From Halobacillus campisalis (GTDB taxonomy: Bacteria > Bacillota > Bacilli > Bacillales > Halobacillaceae), in contig NZ_JAPVRC010000010.1 of NCBI RefSeq assembly GCF_030345335.1, positions 26,641-90,640 on the forward strand: 64,000 nucleotides of DNA, in the 5' to 3' direction. This document shows positions 8,049 to 17,597 of this stretch, in pieces (the first letter of the stretch is position 1; every line of letters begins with the position of its first letter). The notes beneath the pieces are model-generated. The model ran no database searches. It was not told the origin of the DNA and saw only the letters and a program-made list of their open reading frames with translations. A program made the position numbers and the translations under genes.

Positions 8049-9626
8049 GTGCACTCATTCGTTACATTATTTAACCCACATTCCTCTACCAGAATGACTA
8101 CATACGCTACGAAAGGAATGGTAGCTACGTCTCAACCGCTTGCTGCTCAGGCTGGTTTGGACATTTTAAAAAAAGGAGGCAACGCCGTTGATGCTGCTAT
8201 CGCAACGGCCGCCTGTTTAACAGTCGTAGAGCCTACGTCCAATGGCATCGGTGGCGACGCTTTCGCTCTAGTATGGATGAGGGATCATCTTTATGGTTTG
8301 AATGCAAGTGGTCCTGCTCCCCAATCTCTTTCCATCCCAGCTGTAAAAGAAAAAGGGTATAAATCAATACCAGAGCACGGATTTATCCCTGTGACGGTTC
8401 CAGGAGCACCAGCCGCGTGGGCGGAGCTATCCGATAAGTTCGGTAAACTCGATTTTCACGAATTATTTACTCCTGCTATTTCACATGCCGAAAATGGTTA
8501 TGCTTTAACGCCCGATTTGGGCAGGCAATGGGAGAAGGATTTCGATAAATTCGAAGGTTTATTATCAGATGAACAATTCCAGCCATGGTTTGAGACGTTT
8601 GCACCTTCTGGCAAGGCGCCCGGCATTGGTGAAGTATGGTCTTCTGCTGATCACGCCTCGACGTTAAGAGCTATCGCCGAGACGAAAGGCGCAGATTTTT
8701 ACAAAGGTGATTTAGCGGATCAGATCGATTCGTTTTCTAGAAAGTGCGGGGGGTTCATTCGAAAAGAAGATTTGCAGCAATTCAAGCCGGAGTGGGTAGA
8801 ACCGATTTCCGTAAATTATAAAGGATACGACGTATGGGAAATCCCGCCGAATGGGCACGGTTTGATCGCTTTGATGGAATTGAATATTACGAACTATTTT
8901 CAATTCGAGTCGACAATTAACGTGGACGACTATCATAGACAAATCGAAGCCATGAAATTGGCTTATAGTGGCGGGATAAATCAAATCACAGACAAAATGG
9001 ATATGAAGCACACCATCGGAACTCTTCTTTCTCAGAAATGTGGTGAAGAAAGGGCTAAGCAGATTGATGAAGAAGCCGGCATTCCCAAAGCAAGTGAGCT
9101 TTCTCAAGAAGGAAATGTCTACTTAGCGACAGCTGATGAAGACGGAAACATGGTTTCTTTTATTCAAAGCAATTATGACGGATTCGGCTCTGGAAATGTG
9201 TATCGGGAACAGGTATTGCATTGCAGAACAGAGGGAGCAGCTTCTCTATGAACGTGAAACAAGTCAATGCGCTGGCGGGAGGAAAACGCAGTTTCCACAC
9301 GATTATTCCCGGGTTCATCACCAAAGATGACGAAGCGGTTGGTCCGTTTGGAGTGATGGGTGGTACGGTGCAGCCTCAAGGCCACCTCCAATTGGTCAGC
9401 CAATTAATCAATGCTAAAGCCAATCCGCAGATGGCATTGGACGCACCTAGGTGGAAGTGGCTGAAAGAAAGAGAGGTCATTGTCGAACCCTCTTTTCCTA
9501 ATCATGTAGCCCAAGGATTGGAAAGGAAGGGACACAGAATAACTGTAGCCTTAAATCGAATTGATTTCGGGCGTCCTTGCTGGCGGTACGGAGTCCCGCA
9601 CGGATGGTTCCATCGCTGTTTGGTAA
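8049..9626 (+). pseudogene. Gamma-glutamyltransferase family (YwrD-like), broken by frameshifts
   Basis: A GGT-family gene related to B. subtilis YwrD. The first frame (8049-9251) covers GMVATSQPLAAQAGLDILKKGGNAVDAAIATAA, the TSNGIGGDAF motif and GNVYLATADEDGNMVSFIQSNYDGFGSG. After GSG, at about 9200, one base is missing: restoring it gives GNVVSGTGIALQNRG and joins the second frame (9221-9637), which has GPFGVMGGTVQPQGHLQ. A further small deletion near 9570-9580 moves the true C-terminus (LAGGTESRTDGSIAVW, stop at 9626) into a third frame. The two lesions should separate or destroy the large and small subunits. Start is GTG behind AAAGGA. Confidence 0.85.
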
Positions 9627-9662
9627 GTTTACGGTAAATGAAAATTCAGGTAATATGAGAAT

Positions 9663-9695
9663 GGCCCTGAGCTGGAAGGTTCAGGGCTTAATTTT
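9663..9695 (+). terminator. Terminator after the broken GGT gene
   Basis: GCCCTGA and TCAGGGC form a seven-base-pair stem followed by TTAATTTT. Its survival fits a recent pseudogene. Confidence 0.65.
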
Positions 9696-9724
9696 GTATG
9701 GATTGAGAGGGATCACGATACACC

Positions 9725-10336
9725 ATGATGGCATCTGGACACCAGGCTTTAGGTTTTACAAGCGGGCTTCTCACCCTGGCGATTCTCCCAGGATTCGGGG
9801 TTATGCCTGACACACCGTTAGAAGCGGTTTTATTTTTTTCGTTCGTCATGATCGGCTCTCTATTACCGGATATTGATACCCCTCATTCTAAGTTGGGACA
9901 GAAATTTTGGCGAGGCATTATGATTACGTTGATGATCGCTTTAGGCATGTACTTATTCGCCCCGGATTATTTAGATGTGTATAGAGAAGAGCTGAAAATT
10001 TTTGTGTTTTTATGTTTACCACTGCTGATTATGGTGAAAAGTCACCGTAAAATGACACACTCTGTTTCATTTCTAGCTTTATTGGGGCTTTACCATATGC
10101 TGATCAGTGGAGTATGGGATATCCCATCGTTCTATTTTATAGGATTTATAGCGGGAGTTTTATCTCATTTAATCGGGGATTATATGACGAAGCGGGGAAT
10201 CCCGGTATTTTACCCGTTTGAAAAAAAGTACTTCCGCTTTTTTATCACGTTCCGAACAGGTTCCTTAACTGAAAAGCTTATGATACTCATTCTTTCATTT
10301 TGGAATTTGTGGTATCTGGTTTCACAGGTTTTTTAA
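9725..10336 (+). CDS. YdjM-family membrane-bound metal-dependent hydrolase
   Basis: About 203 residues with four or five membrane segments. The N-terminal GHQALGFTSG and SLLPDIDTPHSKLGQ, and later KMTHSVSF and SHLIGDYMT, carry the His/Asp metal-ligand pattern of the YdjM/DUF457 family (LexA-regulated in E. coli, function poorly known). Two ATG codons at 9725 and 9728 are possible starts, with only a weak upstream GAGAGGG. It is single, between the broken GGT gene and an NmrA-like reductase. Confidence 0.82.
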   Translation: MMASGHQALGFTSGLLTLAILPGFGVMPDTPLEAVLFFSFVMIGSLLPDIDTPHSKLGQKFWRGIMITLMIALGMYLFAPDYLDVYREELKIFVFLCLPLLIMVKSHRKMTHSVSFLALLGLYHMLISGVWDIPSFYFIGFIAGVLSHLIGDYMTKRGIPVFYPFEKKYFRFFITFRTGSLTEKLMILILSFWNLWYLVSQVF

Positions 10337-10426
10337 CTGTGGTGGGCTGATCGGTGGTTAAGCCCTTCTCTTTTCGTGGTACATATAAAGAGAAATGGAG
10401 TGTAAATAAAAAGGGGTGCTACCATC

Positions 10427-11293
10427 ATGTTGATTACAGGAGTGACGGGCTTCGTCGGTCGTGAACTAGCTGGTTGGTTTCTGGACAAAGGCATTCCTTT
10501 TCGTTCAGCTTCACGTCACCCGGAAGCAGCAAGGCTATTATTCGATGACCCCCTCATCGATTGTAAACAGTTCGACTTTGAGAATTCTCAATCGTATGGG
10601 CAGGTTTTTGATGGGATAAAGTCACTTTTTTTGACTCGGCCAACTGAAATTAAACACGTCGAGCCGATTATCGAAACTCTCTATGCTGCAAAAGAGGCAG
10701 GAGTACAAAAAATTGTGTTTTTATCTGTTCTTGGAGCCGAAAGAATGTCTTTTTTACCTCATAGAAAAATTGAAAAAAAGATTATTAGTTTAGGATTTGA
10801 CTATACATTTTTAAGAGCAAGCTCTTTTATGCAGGATCTTTTAAAATCTCAGCTGTATGACATACGGGAGCGCCATCAATTGAATATTCCAGCGGGTTCG
10901 GCTGAAATAAGTTTTATCGACAGCCGGGATGTAGCGGAAATAGCTTTTCTGGCGTTGATGGGTAAAACACCAGTCAATGATGCTGTCAAGCTGACGGGAA
11001 AGCAGGCGCTTACTTGTTATCAAGTCGCTGATATTCTTTCTGAAGAAATAGGAGAAGAAATCAAGTACGTTAATCCAACGAAGTATCAATTCCTACAGGA
11101 TTGTTACCACCGCGGATATTCCAGTGATTTCGCTTCACAATTAGCGAACGTCTACACTTCCTCTAAAAATGGAATTTCCAGAAGAATCAGTCTCGAAGCG
11201 GAGAAAATCCTGCAGAGGGAACCAAGGTACATGAGGGAATTTGTCAGGGATTACAGAAACGCATTTATTAAAAGAAATTCTGATAGAGCATAG
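10427..11293 (+). CDS. NmrA-like NAD(P)-binding protein
   Basis: A 288-residue atypical short-chain dehydrogenase of the NmrA/TMR group. MLITGVTGFVGRELAGW is the glycine-rich nucleotide loop (G-x-T-G-x-x-G). KIVFLSVLGAERMSFLPH, FLRASSFMQDLL and FIDSRDVAEIAFLAL are typical NmrA positions, and no catalytic Tyr-x-x-x-Lys is evident. Such proteins are redox sensors or quinone/nitroreductases. The start follows AAAAAGGGGTG. Confidence 0.85.
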   Translation: MLITGVTGFVGRELAGWFLDKGIPFRSASRHPEAARLLFDDPLIDCKQFDFENSQSYGQVFDGIKSLFLTRPTEIKHVEPIIETLYAAKEAGVQKIVFLSVLGAERMSFLPHRKIEKKIISLGFDYTFLRASSFMQDLLKSQLYDIRERHQLNIPAGSAEISFIDSRDVAEIAFLALMGKTPVNDAVKLTGKQALTCYQVADILSEEIGEEIKYVNPTKYQFLQDCYHRGYSSDFASQLANVYTSSKNGISRRISLEAEKILQREPRYMREFVRDYRNAFIKRNSDRA

Positions 11294-11382
11294 TGTTGGT
11301 TAGTCTGCAGGTAAGGCTAATCTTAAGGCGAGAAGCACGATTATAAATTTTCAGGTGGAATCTTGGAAAATTGAAGTACTCA

Positions 11383-11425
11383 ACAAAGCAGCGGATCTTC
11401 ACATTGAGCCGCTGCTTTCTTTGTA
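11383..11425. terminator. Convergent terminator
   Basis: AAAGCAGCGG and CCGCTGCTTT form a perfect ten-base-pair stem between the converging NmrA-like and GNAT genes, overlapping the GNAT stop codon. T runs are short on both sides. Confidence 0.55.
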
Positions 11426-11965
11426 CTCTTCTCTCAATAAACCCATAAGCACCGTGTCATAATATTCTCCATCGATGAACTCGTTCTGACGAAGCTTACC
11501 TTCATGTTTGAACCCGCATTTCTCGTATAACCGAATAGCCTGATGGTTGCCGCTCCATGTATCTAATTGAACCCGCCGGACATTCAATGTGTAAAATAGG
11601 TGTTTAAGCATTGTCTTGATGATGTCCTGACCGTAACCTTTCCCCCAGAACGACCGCTCTCCTATATTAAGGCCGATTTCAGCACTTCGCGTGATCGGGT
11701 TGACTTGACGGAAATCACATTTTCCGATAACCTCATCCGTGGCCAAAGTATATACGATAAACACTTTTCCGTGAGTCCACATATCGTGAGAAGTTAAATT
11801 ATTTTCGTAGTGAGCTTCAATGGCTTCTTTTGGATTATTGTTCTGTAGAGCTGCCGAGCTGCCGGATCCTTGCTGTGTCAGCTTCTCGTCGTTCGCCCAG
11901 CGATACAGATGCGCTAAGTCTTCTCGTGAAACAGGACGTAATTCAACAATTTCTCCCTTTAGCAT
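11399..11965 (-). CDS. RimJ/RimL-type GNAT N-acetyltransferase
   Basis: 188 residues. MLKGEIVELRPVSREDLAHLYRWAND is the RimJ/RimL/SpeG-like opening, IGLNIGERSFWGKGYGQDIIKTML is the acetyl-CoA motif (W-G-K-G-Y-G), and VRRVQLDTWSGNHQAIRLYEKCGFKHEGKLRQ is the C-terminal signature. The frame is open further upstream, but GGGAGGT lies six bases before the chosen ATG. It is divergent from the nucleotidyltransferase-like gene. Substrate unknown. Confidence 0.88.
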   Translation of the reverse strand: MLKGEIVELRPVSREDLAHLYRWANDEKLTQQGSGSSAALQNNNPKEAIEAHYENNLTSHDMWTHGKVFIVYTLATDEVIGKCDFRQVNPITRSAEIGLNIGERSFWGKGYGQDIIKTMLKHLFYTLNVRRVQLDTWSGNHQAIRLYEKCGFKHEGKLRQNEFIDGEYYDTVLMGLLREEYKESSGSM

Positions 11966-12075
11966 GTATGTACCTCCCAAATATGTAAGTGTCTCTATTC
12001 TAACAGATTCGATGTTGTAGAAAGTCCATTTATAGGGAATAGTAAAGTTTACAGCAGAAAGGGGAGAAGGCTTAT

Positions 12076-12642
12076 ATGTTTGAAACGTGTATGAATGCAA
12101 AAGAATTTATGGAAGGTTTTAAGGGCAAGTGGATGGTTGCAGGGGGATGGGCGATCGATTTACATATCGGGGAAGAAACGAGGGAACATGAAGCTATTGA
12201 AATAGCGGTGTTCCACGAAGATTTACAAAAGCTGTCTGAGCATCTTCAAGGCTGGAAAACGTATATCACGGAAGATGCACAGTTGGTGGAGTGGGACTTA
12301 AGTCAGCCATTCGATTCAAGAATTCATGAAATCCATGCTCGCCATGAGGAGGAGCAATTAGAAATTCTTCTTAACTTTAGGGATAAAAACAAATGGAAGT
12401 TTCGAAGAGATGAGCAAATCACCTTTCCGCTAGACCATATGAATTTGCACTCTGCACAAGGGATTCCTTACTTGAATCCAGAAATCGTCCTTTTACATAA
12501 ATCCAAAAACACTCGTGAGAAGGACGATAACGACTTCAATTATGTATTTCCATTCTTGAATGAACGTCAAAAGGAATGGCTGAAGCAGGCACTGATTCAA
12601 CATGAGCCTACCCATCCATGGCTGGAAAAGCTTTTGTATTAA
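12076..12642 (+). CDS. Aminoglycoside-type nucleotidyltransferase domain protein
   Basis: A 188-residue protein of the aminoglycoside-2''-adenylyltransferase-like family. WMVAGGWAIDLHIGEETREHEAIEIAVF (residues 19-46) is the nucleotidyltransferase opening with GGW and the pattern H-E-x-I-E-I. The acidic residue usually found before I-E-I (D40 position) is Ala here, leaving E42. The C-terminal GIPYLNPEIVLLHKSKNTREKDDNDF and PWLEKLL are family-typical. It could be a housekeeping homologue with no resistance role. Confidence 0.78.
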   Translation: MFETCMNAKEFMEGFKGKWMVAGGWAIDLHIGEETREHEAIEIAVFHEDLQKLSEHLQGWKTYITEDAQLVEWDLSQPFDSRIHEIHARHEEEQLEILLNFRDKNKWKFRRDEQITFPLDHMNLHSAQGIPYLNPEIVLLHKSKNTREKDDNDFNYVFPFLNERQKEWLKQALIQHEPTHPWLEKLLY

Positions 12643-12663
12643 ATTCCCTGAAACTTTCAGCCT

Positions 12664-12688
12664 GTTTACATTTTCCTAGCAGGGGTAT
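12664..12688 (+). promoter_or_regulatory. Putative sigma-B promoter of the BCCT gene
   Basis: GTTTAC, a 13-bp spacer and GGGTAT match the sigma-B consensus at 11 of 12 positions, 88 bp before the transporter start. Some compatible-solute transporter genes of B. subtilis (opuE, opuD) are known to have sigma-B promoters. Confidence 0.55.
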
Positions 12689-12776
12689 TCTTTAATCATA
12701 AACCTCGTCACCGTCCCATTTTCGTTTTCTTCGAATAATCCCACAGATAGTAAAATGAATGAGAAAGGAGTTCATT

Positions 12777-14270
12777 ATGAAAAAAGTCAGCACAGTATTT
12801 TGGGTTACATTAGCCATCGCTTTATTTTCGGTGGTGTGGGGGGCAGTCGCACCTTCCAACCTCGAGAACATCACAGGGAAGATTCAAACTTATCTTTCCG
12901 TACACTTCGGCTGGTATTATTTATTAATTGTCACGGGTTTTGTCATTTTCTGTTTATACATGATTGTCAGCCCTTATGGAAAAATCAAATTAGGTAAAAA
13001 AGATGACACGCCAGACTACAGCTACCCTACATGGTTCGCTATGCTGTTTAGCGCAGGGATGGGAATCGGTCTTGTTTTCTGGGGAGCTGCGGAACCGATT
13101 TACTTCTTCGGCACTCAGCCTCCTACAACGGAAGCTGGTTCCGCTGCCGCGATGAAAGAGTCTATGCAATTCGTTTATTTCCACTGGGGCGTTCACGCCT
13201 GGGGGATTTATGCCATTGTAGCTCTTGTTTTAGCTTATTTTAAATTCCGCCGAGGCGCTCCCGCTCTCATTAGTTCAACATTAGAACCTTTATTCGGCGA
13301 TAAAATGAAAGGTCCATGGGGTAAAGTCGTGGACGTTATAGCCGTTTTTGCCACAATAGTCGGTGTAGCTACGACTTTAGGTTTCGGGGCCGCCCAGATT
13401 AACGGGGGACTGACTTATTTGACCGGGTTGGAGCAGTCGTTCGGCCTTCAATTAGCAATCATTGGGGTTGTGACGGTATTATTCATGATTTCTGCATACA
13501 CGGGGTTAAGCAAAGGGATCAAATACCTAAGTAATACGAACATGGTTCTGGCTTTATCTTTACTCGTCATCATGTTGATTGTCGGGCCGACACTGCTGAT
13601 CATGAATATGTTCACGGACACGATCGGCGCTTATATTCAGAACCTTCCTTCGATGAGTTTCCGAATGGCGCCGGGGAATGAAGAGAACCGTGGATGGATC
13701 CAGGATTGGACCGTTTTCTACTGGGCCTGGTGGATTGCCTGGTCACCATTTGTCGGAATCTTTATTGCTCGTGTCTCCAAGGGGCGTACGATCAGAGAGT
13801 TTCTATCTGGCGTCCTGCTCGTCCCATCAGTTGTAGGTTTCTTATGGTTTTCAACTTTCGGATCTTCAGCAATCGAGCTTCAGGATCAGGGAACTGCGGA
13901 TATTGCCGGCTTAGCGACAGAACAAGCACTCTTTGGAGTGTTTGATAACTATCCATTAGGTTTGACCATGTCGATCATCGCTATGACTTTAATTGGTACT
14001 TTCTTTATTACATCGGCCGACTCTGCTACCTTCGTGTTAGGAATGCAGACGACTAATGGTTCACTGACGCCTCCAACGACAGTGAAGTTTGTATGGGGTC
14101 TGGCTCAATCATCTATGGCTGCGGTCCTGCTTTACACCGGAGGCCTTCAGGCTTTGCAGAACGCGTTGATTTCCGCGGCTTTTCCATTCTCGTTCATTAT
14201 GATATTAATGGTCGTATCGCTTTATAAAGCGCTTCGGGCCGATCGTGCGGATATTGAAAAGGAATATTAA
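12777..14270 (+). CDS. BCCT family betaine/choline/carnitine transporter
   Basis: A 497-residue secondary transporter importing compatible solutes such as glycine betaine, driven by Na+ or H+. About 12 membrane segments are visible. MLFSAGMGIGLVFWGAAEPIYFF and DWTVFYWAWWIAWSPFVGIFIARVSKGRTIREF are the diagnostic BCCT signatures around the aromatic binding site. The hydrophilic tails are short, as in OpuD-like members. AAAGGAG precedes the ATG at 12777. A sigma-B-like promoter and a strong terminator make it a single-gene stress unit, which fits a halophile. Confidence 0.95.
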   Translation: MKKVSTVFWVTLAIALFSVVWGAVAPSNLENITGKIQTYLSVHFGWYYLLIVTGFVIFCLYMIVSPYGKIKLGKKDDTPDYSYPTWFAMLFSAGMGIGLVFWGAAEPIYFFGTQPPTTEAGSAAAMKESMQFVYFHWGVHAWGIYAIVALVLAYFKFRRGAPALISSTLEPLFGDKMKGPWGKVVDVIAVFATIVGVATTLGFGAAQINGGLTYLTGLEQSFGLQLAIIGVVTVLFMISAYTGLSKGIKYLSNTNMVLALSLLVIMLIVGPTLLIMNMFTDTIGAYIQNLPSMSFRMAPGNEENRGWIQDWTVFYWAWWIAWSPFVGIFIARVSKGRTIREFLSGVLLVPSVVGFLWFSTFGSSAIELQDQGTADIAGLATEQALFGVFDNYPLGLTMSIIAMTLIGTFFITSADSATFVLGMQTTNGSLTPPTTVKFVWGLAQSSMAAVLLYTGGLQALQNALISAAFPFSFIMILMVVSLYKALRADRADIEKEY

Positions 14271-14280
14271 TGATTTTCAA

Positions 14281-14318
14281 AAATAAGACTGTAGCACCAT
14301 TTGCAGTCTTATTTTTTT
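14281..14318 (+). terminator. Terminator after the BCCT gene
   Basis: AAATAAGACTG and CAGTCTTATTT form an 11-bp stem with a following T run. Confidence 0.88.
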
Positions 14319-14406
14319 GAAATAATAATATATTAAACCAATTTCTGATAAGATAATAATGTTACCAAATAGATAGAGACTGAGATGGAGAAGGAGAACT
14401 AAACTT

Positions 14407-15222
14407 ATGTGGAAGTGGAAAAATATTTATCGCGGGATGCTAATGGGGGCGAGTGACGTTGTGCCTGGAGTAAGCGGTGGAACAATCGCCGTAGTATTAG
14501 GAATTTACGATCAGTTGATTACATCTATCAATGGGTTTTTCAGTAAAGAATGGAAGCGTCATTTGAAGTTCCTATTACCTTTAGGACTAGGAATCGTTAC
14601 GTCAATATTGCTTCTGGCTAATCTCATTGACTGGCTCTTTGAGCATTATCCAGGACCTACTCAATTTTTCTTTTTAGGATTGATTATAGGAGTCCTGCCG
14701 TTTTTGACACATAAAGCGGATATGAAAAATAAGTTTGAAGGCAGACATTATATTTTATTGATCATAGGTGCCCTGCTAGTTGGATCCATGGTCATTTTTC
14801 AAACATCTGAAGGACAACCTATGACAGACTTGACCTTTGCTTCATATGTAGGTCTCTTTTTCTCAGGATGGCTTGCGAGCAGTGCTATGGTCCTCCCGGG
14901 AATCAGCGGTTCCTTTTTATTGTTGATTATCGGCATGTATACCACGATTATTGAAGGCGTAGCTGATTTAAAGCTGGATATCATTTTAACAGTTGGATTA
15001 GGGGTATTGATTGGAATTGTTATTATGAGCAAAATCATTAAGTTCTTCTTGGAAAATTACACCTCAGCTACGTTCGGTTTAATTATCGGCCTTGTCTTAG
15101 GATCCGTTGTTGTCATCTTTCCCGGTGTTCCGGAAAACGGAGTGATGTGGTTAGTTAGCATCATTACTTTCCTGGGAGGTTTGACAGGTGCATGGGTGCT
15201 CGGAAGATTCGAGTATAAGTGA
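14407..15222 (+). CDS. DUF368 membrane protein (PopT-type polyprenyl-phosphate transporter family)
   Basis: 271 residues, at least eight membrane segments. GMLMGASDVVPGVSGGTIAVVLGIYDQLI near the N-terminus and SGWLASSAMVLPGISGSFLLLIIGMY in the second half are the paired DUF368 repeats (VPGVSGGT / LPGISGS). DUF368 members, including S. aureus PopT, were recently shown to act in recycling undecaprenyl phosphate across the membrane. That role is transferred by family only. The gene is monocistronic. Confidence 0.88.
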   Translation: MWKWKNIYRGMLMGASDVVPGVSGGTIAVVLGIYDQLITSINGFFSKEWKRHLKFLLPLGLGIVTSILLLANLIDWLFEHYPGPTQFFFLGLIIGVLPFLTHKADMKNKFEGRHYILLIIGALLVGSMVIFQTSEGQPMTDLTFASYVGLFFSGWLASSAMVLPGISGSFLLLIIGMYTTIIEGVADLKLDIILTVGLGVLIGIVIMSKIIKFFLENYTSATFGLIIGLVLGSVVVIFPGVPENGVMWLVSIITFLGGLTGAWVLGRFEYK

Positions 15223-15300
15223 GCTGGACATGAGACAGTTCGATGATTTTATCGTATGATGAAAGAATAGATTCAAAGATAGAAAAGGGGCCGATTAAGA

Positions 15301-15618
15301 ATGGAATCAATTCATAAACTGGATGTTTTTCAGGACGTGATCCAAAGTGAGCAGCCGGTACTAATCAAATTCCAGGCGGACTGGTGTCCGGACTGCCGTC
15401 GGATGGACATGTTTATCGGAGACATTTTAGAGGAATATAAAGAATACAAATGGTACGACATCAACAGAGACGAACTTCCGGAAGTTGCTGACAAATATGA
15501 AGTAATGGGGATTCCAAGTATCCTGATCTTTAAAAAAGGTGAAAAAATCGCCCACTTGCATAGTGCTTATGCTAAAACGCCTGAGGAAGTTGAAGAATTT
15601 CTACAAAATCAACTGTAG
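15301..15618 (+). CDS. Thioredoxin family protein (CPDC)
   Basis: 105-residue thioredoxin-fold protein. The active site is C29-P-D-C32 in FQADWCPDCRRMDMF, and MGIPSILIFKKGEKI supplies the cis-Pro loop. There is no signal peptide, so it is cytosolic. Family members with CPDC reduce disulfides or act as general redox helpers; B. subtilis YtpP-like proteins are similar in size. AAAAGGGG precedes the start and a terminator follows. Confidence 0.9.
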   Translation: MESIHKLDVFQDVIQSEQPVLIKFQADWCPDCRRMDMFIGDILEEYKEYKWYDINRDELPEVADKYEVMGIPSILIFKKGEKIAHLHSAYAKTPEEVEEFLQNQL

Positions 15619-15626
15619 CAGCCGCG

Positions 15627-15656
15627 CCCACATGGATTATCCATGTGGGTGTTTTT
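15627..15656 (+). terminator. Terminator after the thioredoxin gene
   Basis: CCCACATGGA and TCCATGTGGG form a ten-base-pair stem with loop TTA and a following T run. Confidence 0.88.
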
Positions 15657-15690
15657 AAAACGGAAAATTTAATTGAAGGCCGGTGGTTTT

Positions 15691-16773
15691 ATGAGAAGGC
15701 GCTTGATCCTGGTCGGGGCAGGCCATGCTCACCTGGAAGTGATGAGGCTTCACAAAAACAATCCATTAACAGATATTGAGATGTGTCTCATCAATCCCTC
15801 GAATTATCAATATTATTCTGGGATGTTCTCTGGCTACGCAGAAGGGCTGTATACGGAAGAAGAAACGCGGATCGACCTTACAGAGTTCGCTGAAAGATGC
15901 GGTGTCCATTTTATAAAAAAGAAAGCCAGCCGTGTTTTTCCGGAACGAAAGAAGCTCTTCTGTGAAGGGGGAGCGGTATACCCTTTTGATATCATTAGCT
16001 TTGATATAGGTTCCAAAAGCATTCCGTACGAATTTGCCGGGTCGGACGCCAGGTCTGTAAAGCCGAACTATCAGTTTGTTGAGCAAATGAACTCTCTCCG
16101 GGCTACTTCAACGCCTCTTATTGTCGGAGGAGGAGCAGCAGGGTGCGAACTCGCTGTTTCTATCCAAACGTTCAAAAACAAACATGAAATAGCCGGAAAT
16201 GTCCGGCTGGTGACCTCATCAAATGTGCTGGCTGATTCCCCGAGAAAAACGTCTAAAAAGCTCAAATCGATTTTGGAGGAAACAGGGGTTCAGATTTGGG
16301 AAAATGAAAAAGTGAAAGATATGTATGATGAGTGTATCGTGACTGAGATGAATAACCGAATCCGACACACTGGCGTTCTTTGGCTTGGCGGACCATTAGC
16401 CGATCCGATCTTTACCTTGTCGAACATCGATGTCGATACCAGAGGATTCGCTTATGTAAAGGCCACTCTTCAATTTGAAAAATACAGCTTCATATTCGGC
16501 GCAGGAGACTGTGTAACTCTGCGGACATATCCTCATCTAGATAAAAGCGGGGTTTATGCTGTAAGACAGGGACCGGTGCTTTTTGAGAATTTGAAAGCTT
16601 ACTTGGATGATGAACCTCTTAAGAAGTTTGAACCTCAGAAAAAGGCTATGTATATTCTCTCGGCTGGTAAGAAAAAAGGATTGTTAATGTATGGAGGATT
16701 CTCCCATTACAGCGGTAAAGCGTGGAACCTTAAGAATAAAATCGATACAAACTTTATGAAAAAATATAAATAA
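15691..16773 (+). CDS. FAD-dependent pyridine nucleotide-disulfide oxidoreductase (N-terminal-to-SelD type)
   Basis: A 360-residue NDH-2-like flavoprotein. LILVGAGHAHLEVMRLHKNN is the FAD-binding loop with the H-A-H-L-E-V signature of the family (TIGR03169) that is fused to the N-terminus of selenide,water dikinase in some organisms. PLIVGGGAAGCELAVSIQ binds NAD(P)H and FIFGAGDCVTL binds FAD. No SelD domain or selD gene is visible here; such stand-alone members also occur in species without selenoproteins. ATG at 15691 follows a GGTGG; an upstream TTG at 15673 is possible. Confidence 0.85.
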   Translation: MRRRLILVGAGHAHLEVMRLHKNNPLTDIEMCLINPSNYQYYSGMFSGYAEGLYTEEETRIDLTEFAERCGVHFIKKKASRVFPERKKLFCEGGAVYPFDIISFDIGSKSIPYEFAGSDARSVKPNYQFVEQMNSLRATSTPLIVGGGAAGCELAVSIQTFKNKHEIAGNVRLVTSSNVLADSPRKTSKKLKSILEETGVQIWENEKVKDMYDECIVTEMNNRIRHTGVLWLGGPLADPIFTLSNIDVDTRGFAYVKATLQFEKYSFIFGAGDCVTLRTYPHLDKSGVYAVRQGPVLFENLKAYLDDEPLKKFEPQKKAMYILSAGKKKGLLMYGGFSHYSGKAWNLKNKIDTNFMKKYK

Positions 16774-16812
16774 GACGTTCCATTTCTCTCAGGAGAAGGA
16801 ACGTCTTATTTA
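16769..16812 (+). terminator. Terminator after the flavoprotein gene
   Basis: AATAAGACGTTCC and GGAACGTCTTATT form a 13-bp stem. The following 137 bases to the next gene show nothing clear. Confidence 0.85.
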
Positions 16813-16949
16813 CTTGGTTTTACTATTGCTCGTTGATAAATCGAATCTGATGAGCTAGGGAGTGCCAACACTGTATTCTCTTAACCGTCGGTGTTCCCTT
16901 AAAAAGGAGTAAATTCTCTGATCTTTCTTTGATATAAAAACCGAGCTAT

Positions 16950-17597
16950 TTATTTAGTAAGCCAGGAGCGCACTTTGTTCCTGAATAGGAAAGTGATCAA
17001 AAAGAGCAAGGCAAAAACGGAAACGGCGCCGATAATCAGTGTGCGGTCACCGCTGGCTAAGCTTGTTCCTACTAAACTGTAGGCGAGTGTACCAGGAAGC
17101 ATTCCGATCACAGTAGCAAGAACAAAAGACCGGAGCTTGACTCTGGCGATTCCTGCTCCGTAGCTGAGAATGTCGAATCCTACAATCGGGATAAGCCGCA
17201 GAATTAAAACATAAATAAAGCCGTTTTCACTCATACGTTTGTAAAGTGGTCCTGCCCATTTCGAATCTTGGAATTTAACCACTGAATCTCCAAAGAAGCG
17301 GCCCATGATGTAACCGACAACGGCAGCTCCTGTAGCTCCGATCACGATATAAAGCATGCCAGGCCATAGTCCATACGCAAAGGCTGCTGCAAGCGATAAG
17401 ATGGACGTAGGAAAAGCGACAATCGGGCCGATGGTATACAACCCCATGAAAATCAAAGGGCCGAGAAGACCGAAAGAAAGAATATAAGATCGGATCTCTT
17501 GAGGGGACGCATCTACTTGGCTGCGGATAAGCCAAGCGAGGGTGATGAAAGCGATAAGGAATAAAACAGCGCGCAGGATCAATTTACTGTTCATCAT
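16950..17597 (-). CDS. TVP38/TMEM64 family membrane protein
   Basis: 215 residues, about five or six membrane segments, of the TVP38/TMEM64 (SNARE-associated, distantly DedA-like) family. GLLGPLIFMGLYTIGPIVAFPTSILSLAAAFAYGLWPGMLYIVIGATGAAVVGYIMGRFFG contains the family G-x-x-x-G loop, and ILRLIPIVGFDILSYGAGI is the conserved second half. It is the last gene of the ABC operon and its start overlaps the ATPase stop codon. Transport role unproven. E. coli ydjX and ydjZ belong to the same family and lie beside ynjBCD, so the association recurs. Confidence 0.88.
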   Translation of the reverse strand: MMNSKLILRAVLFLIAFITLAWLIRSQVDASPQEIRSYILSFGLLGPLIFMGLYTIGPIVAFPTSILSLAAAFAYGLWPGMLYIVIGATGAAVVGYIMGRFFGDSVVKFQDSKWAGPLYKRMSENGFIYVLILRLIPIVGFDILSYGAGIARVKLRSFVLATVIGMLPGTLAYSLVGTSLASGDRTLIIGAVSVFALLFLITFLFRNKVRSWLTK

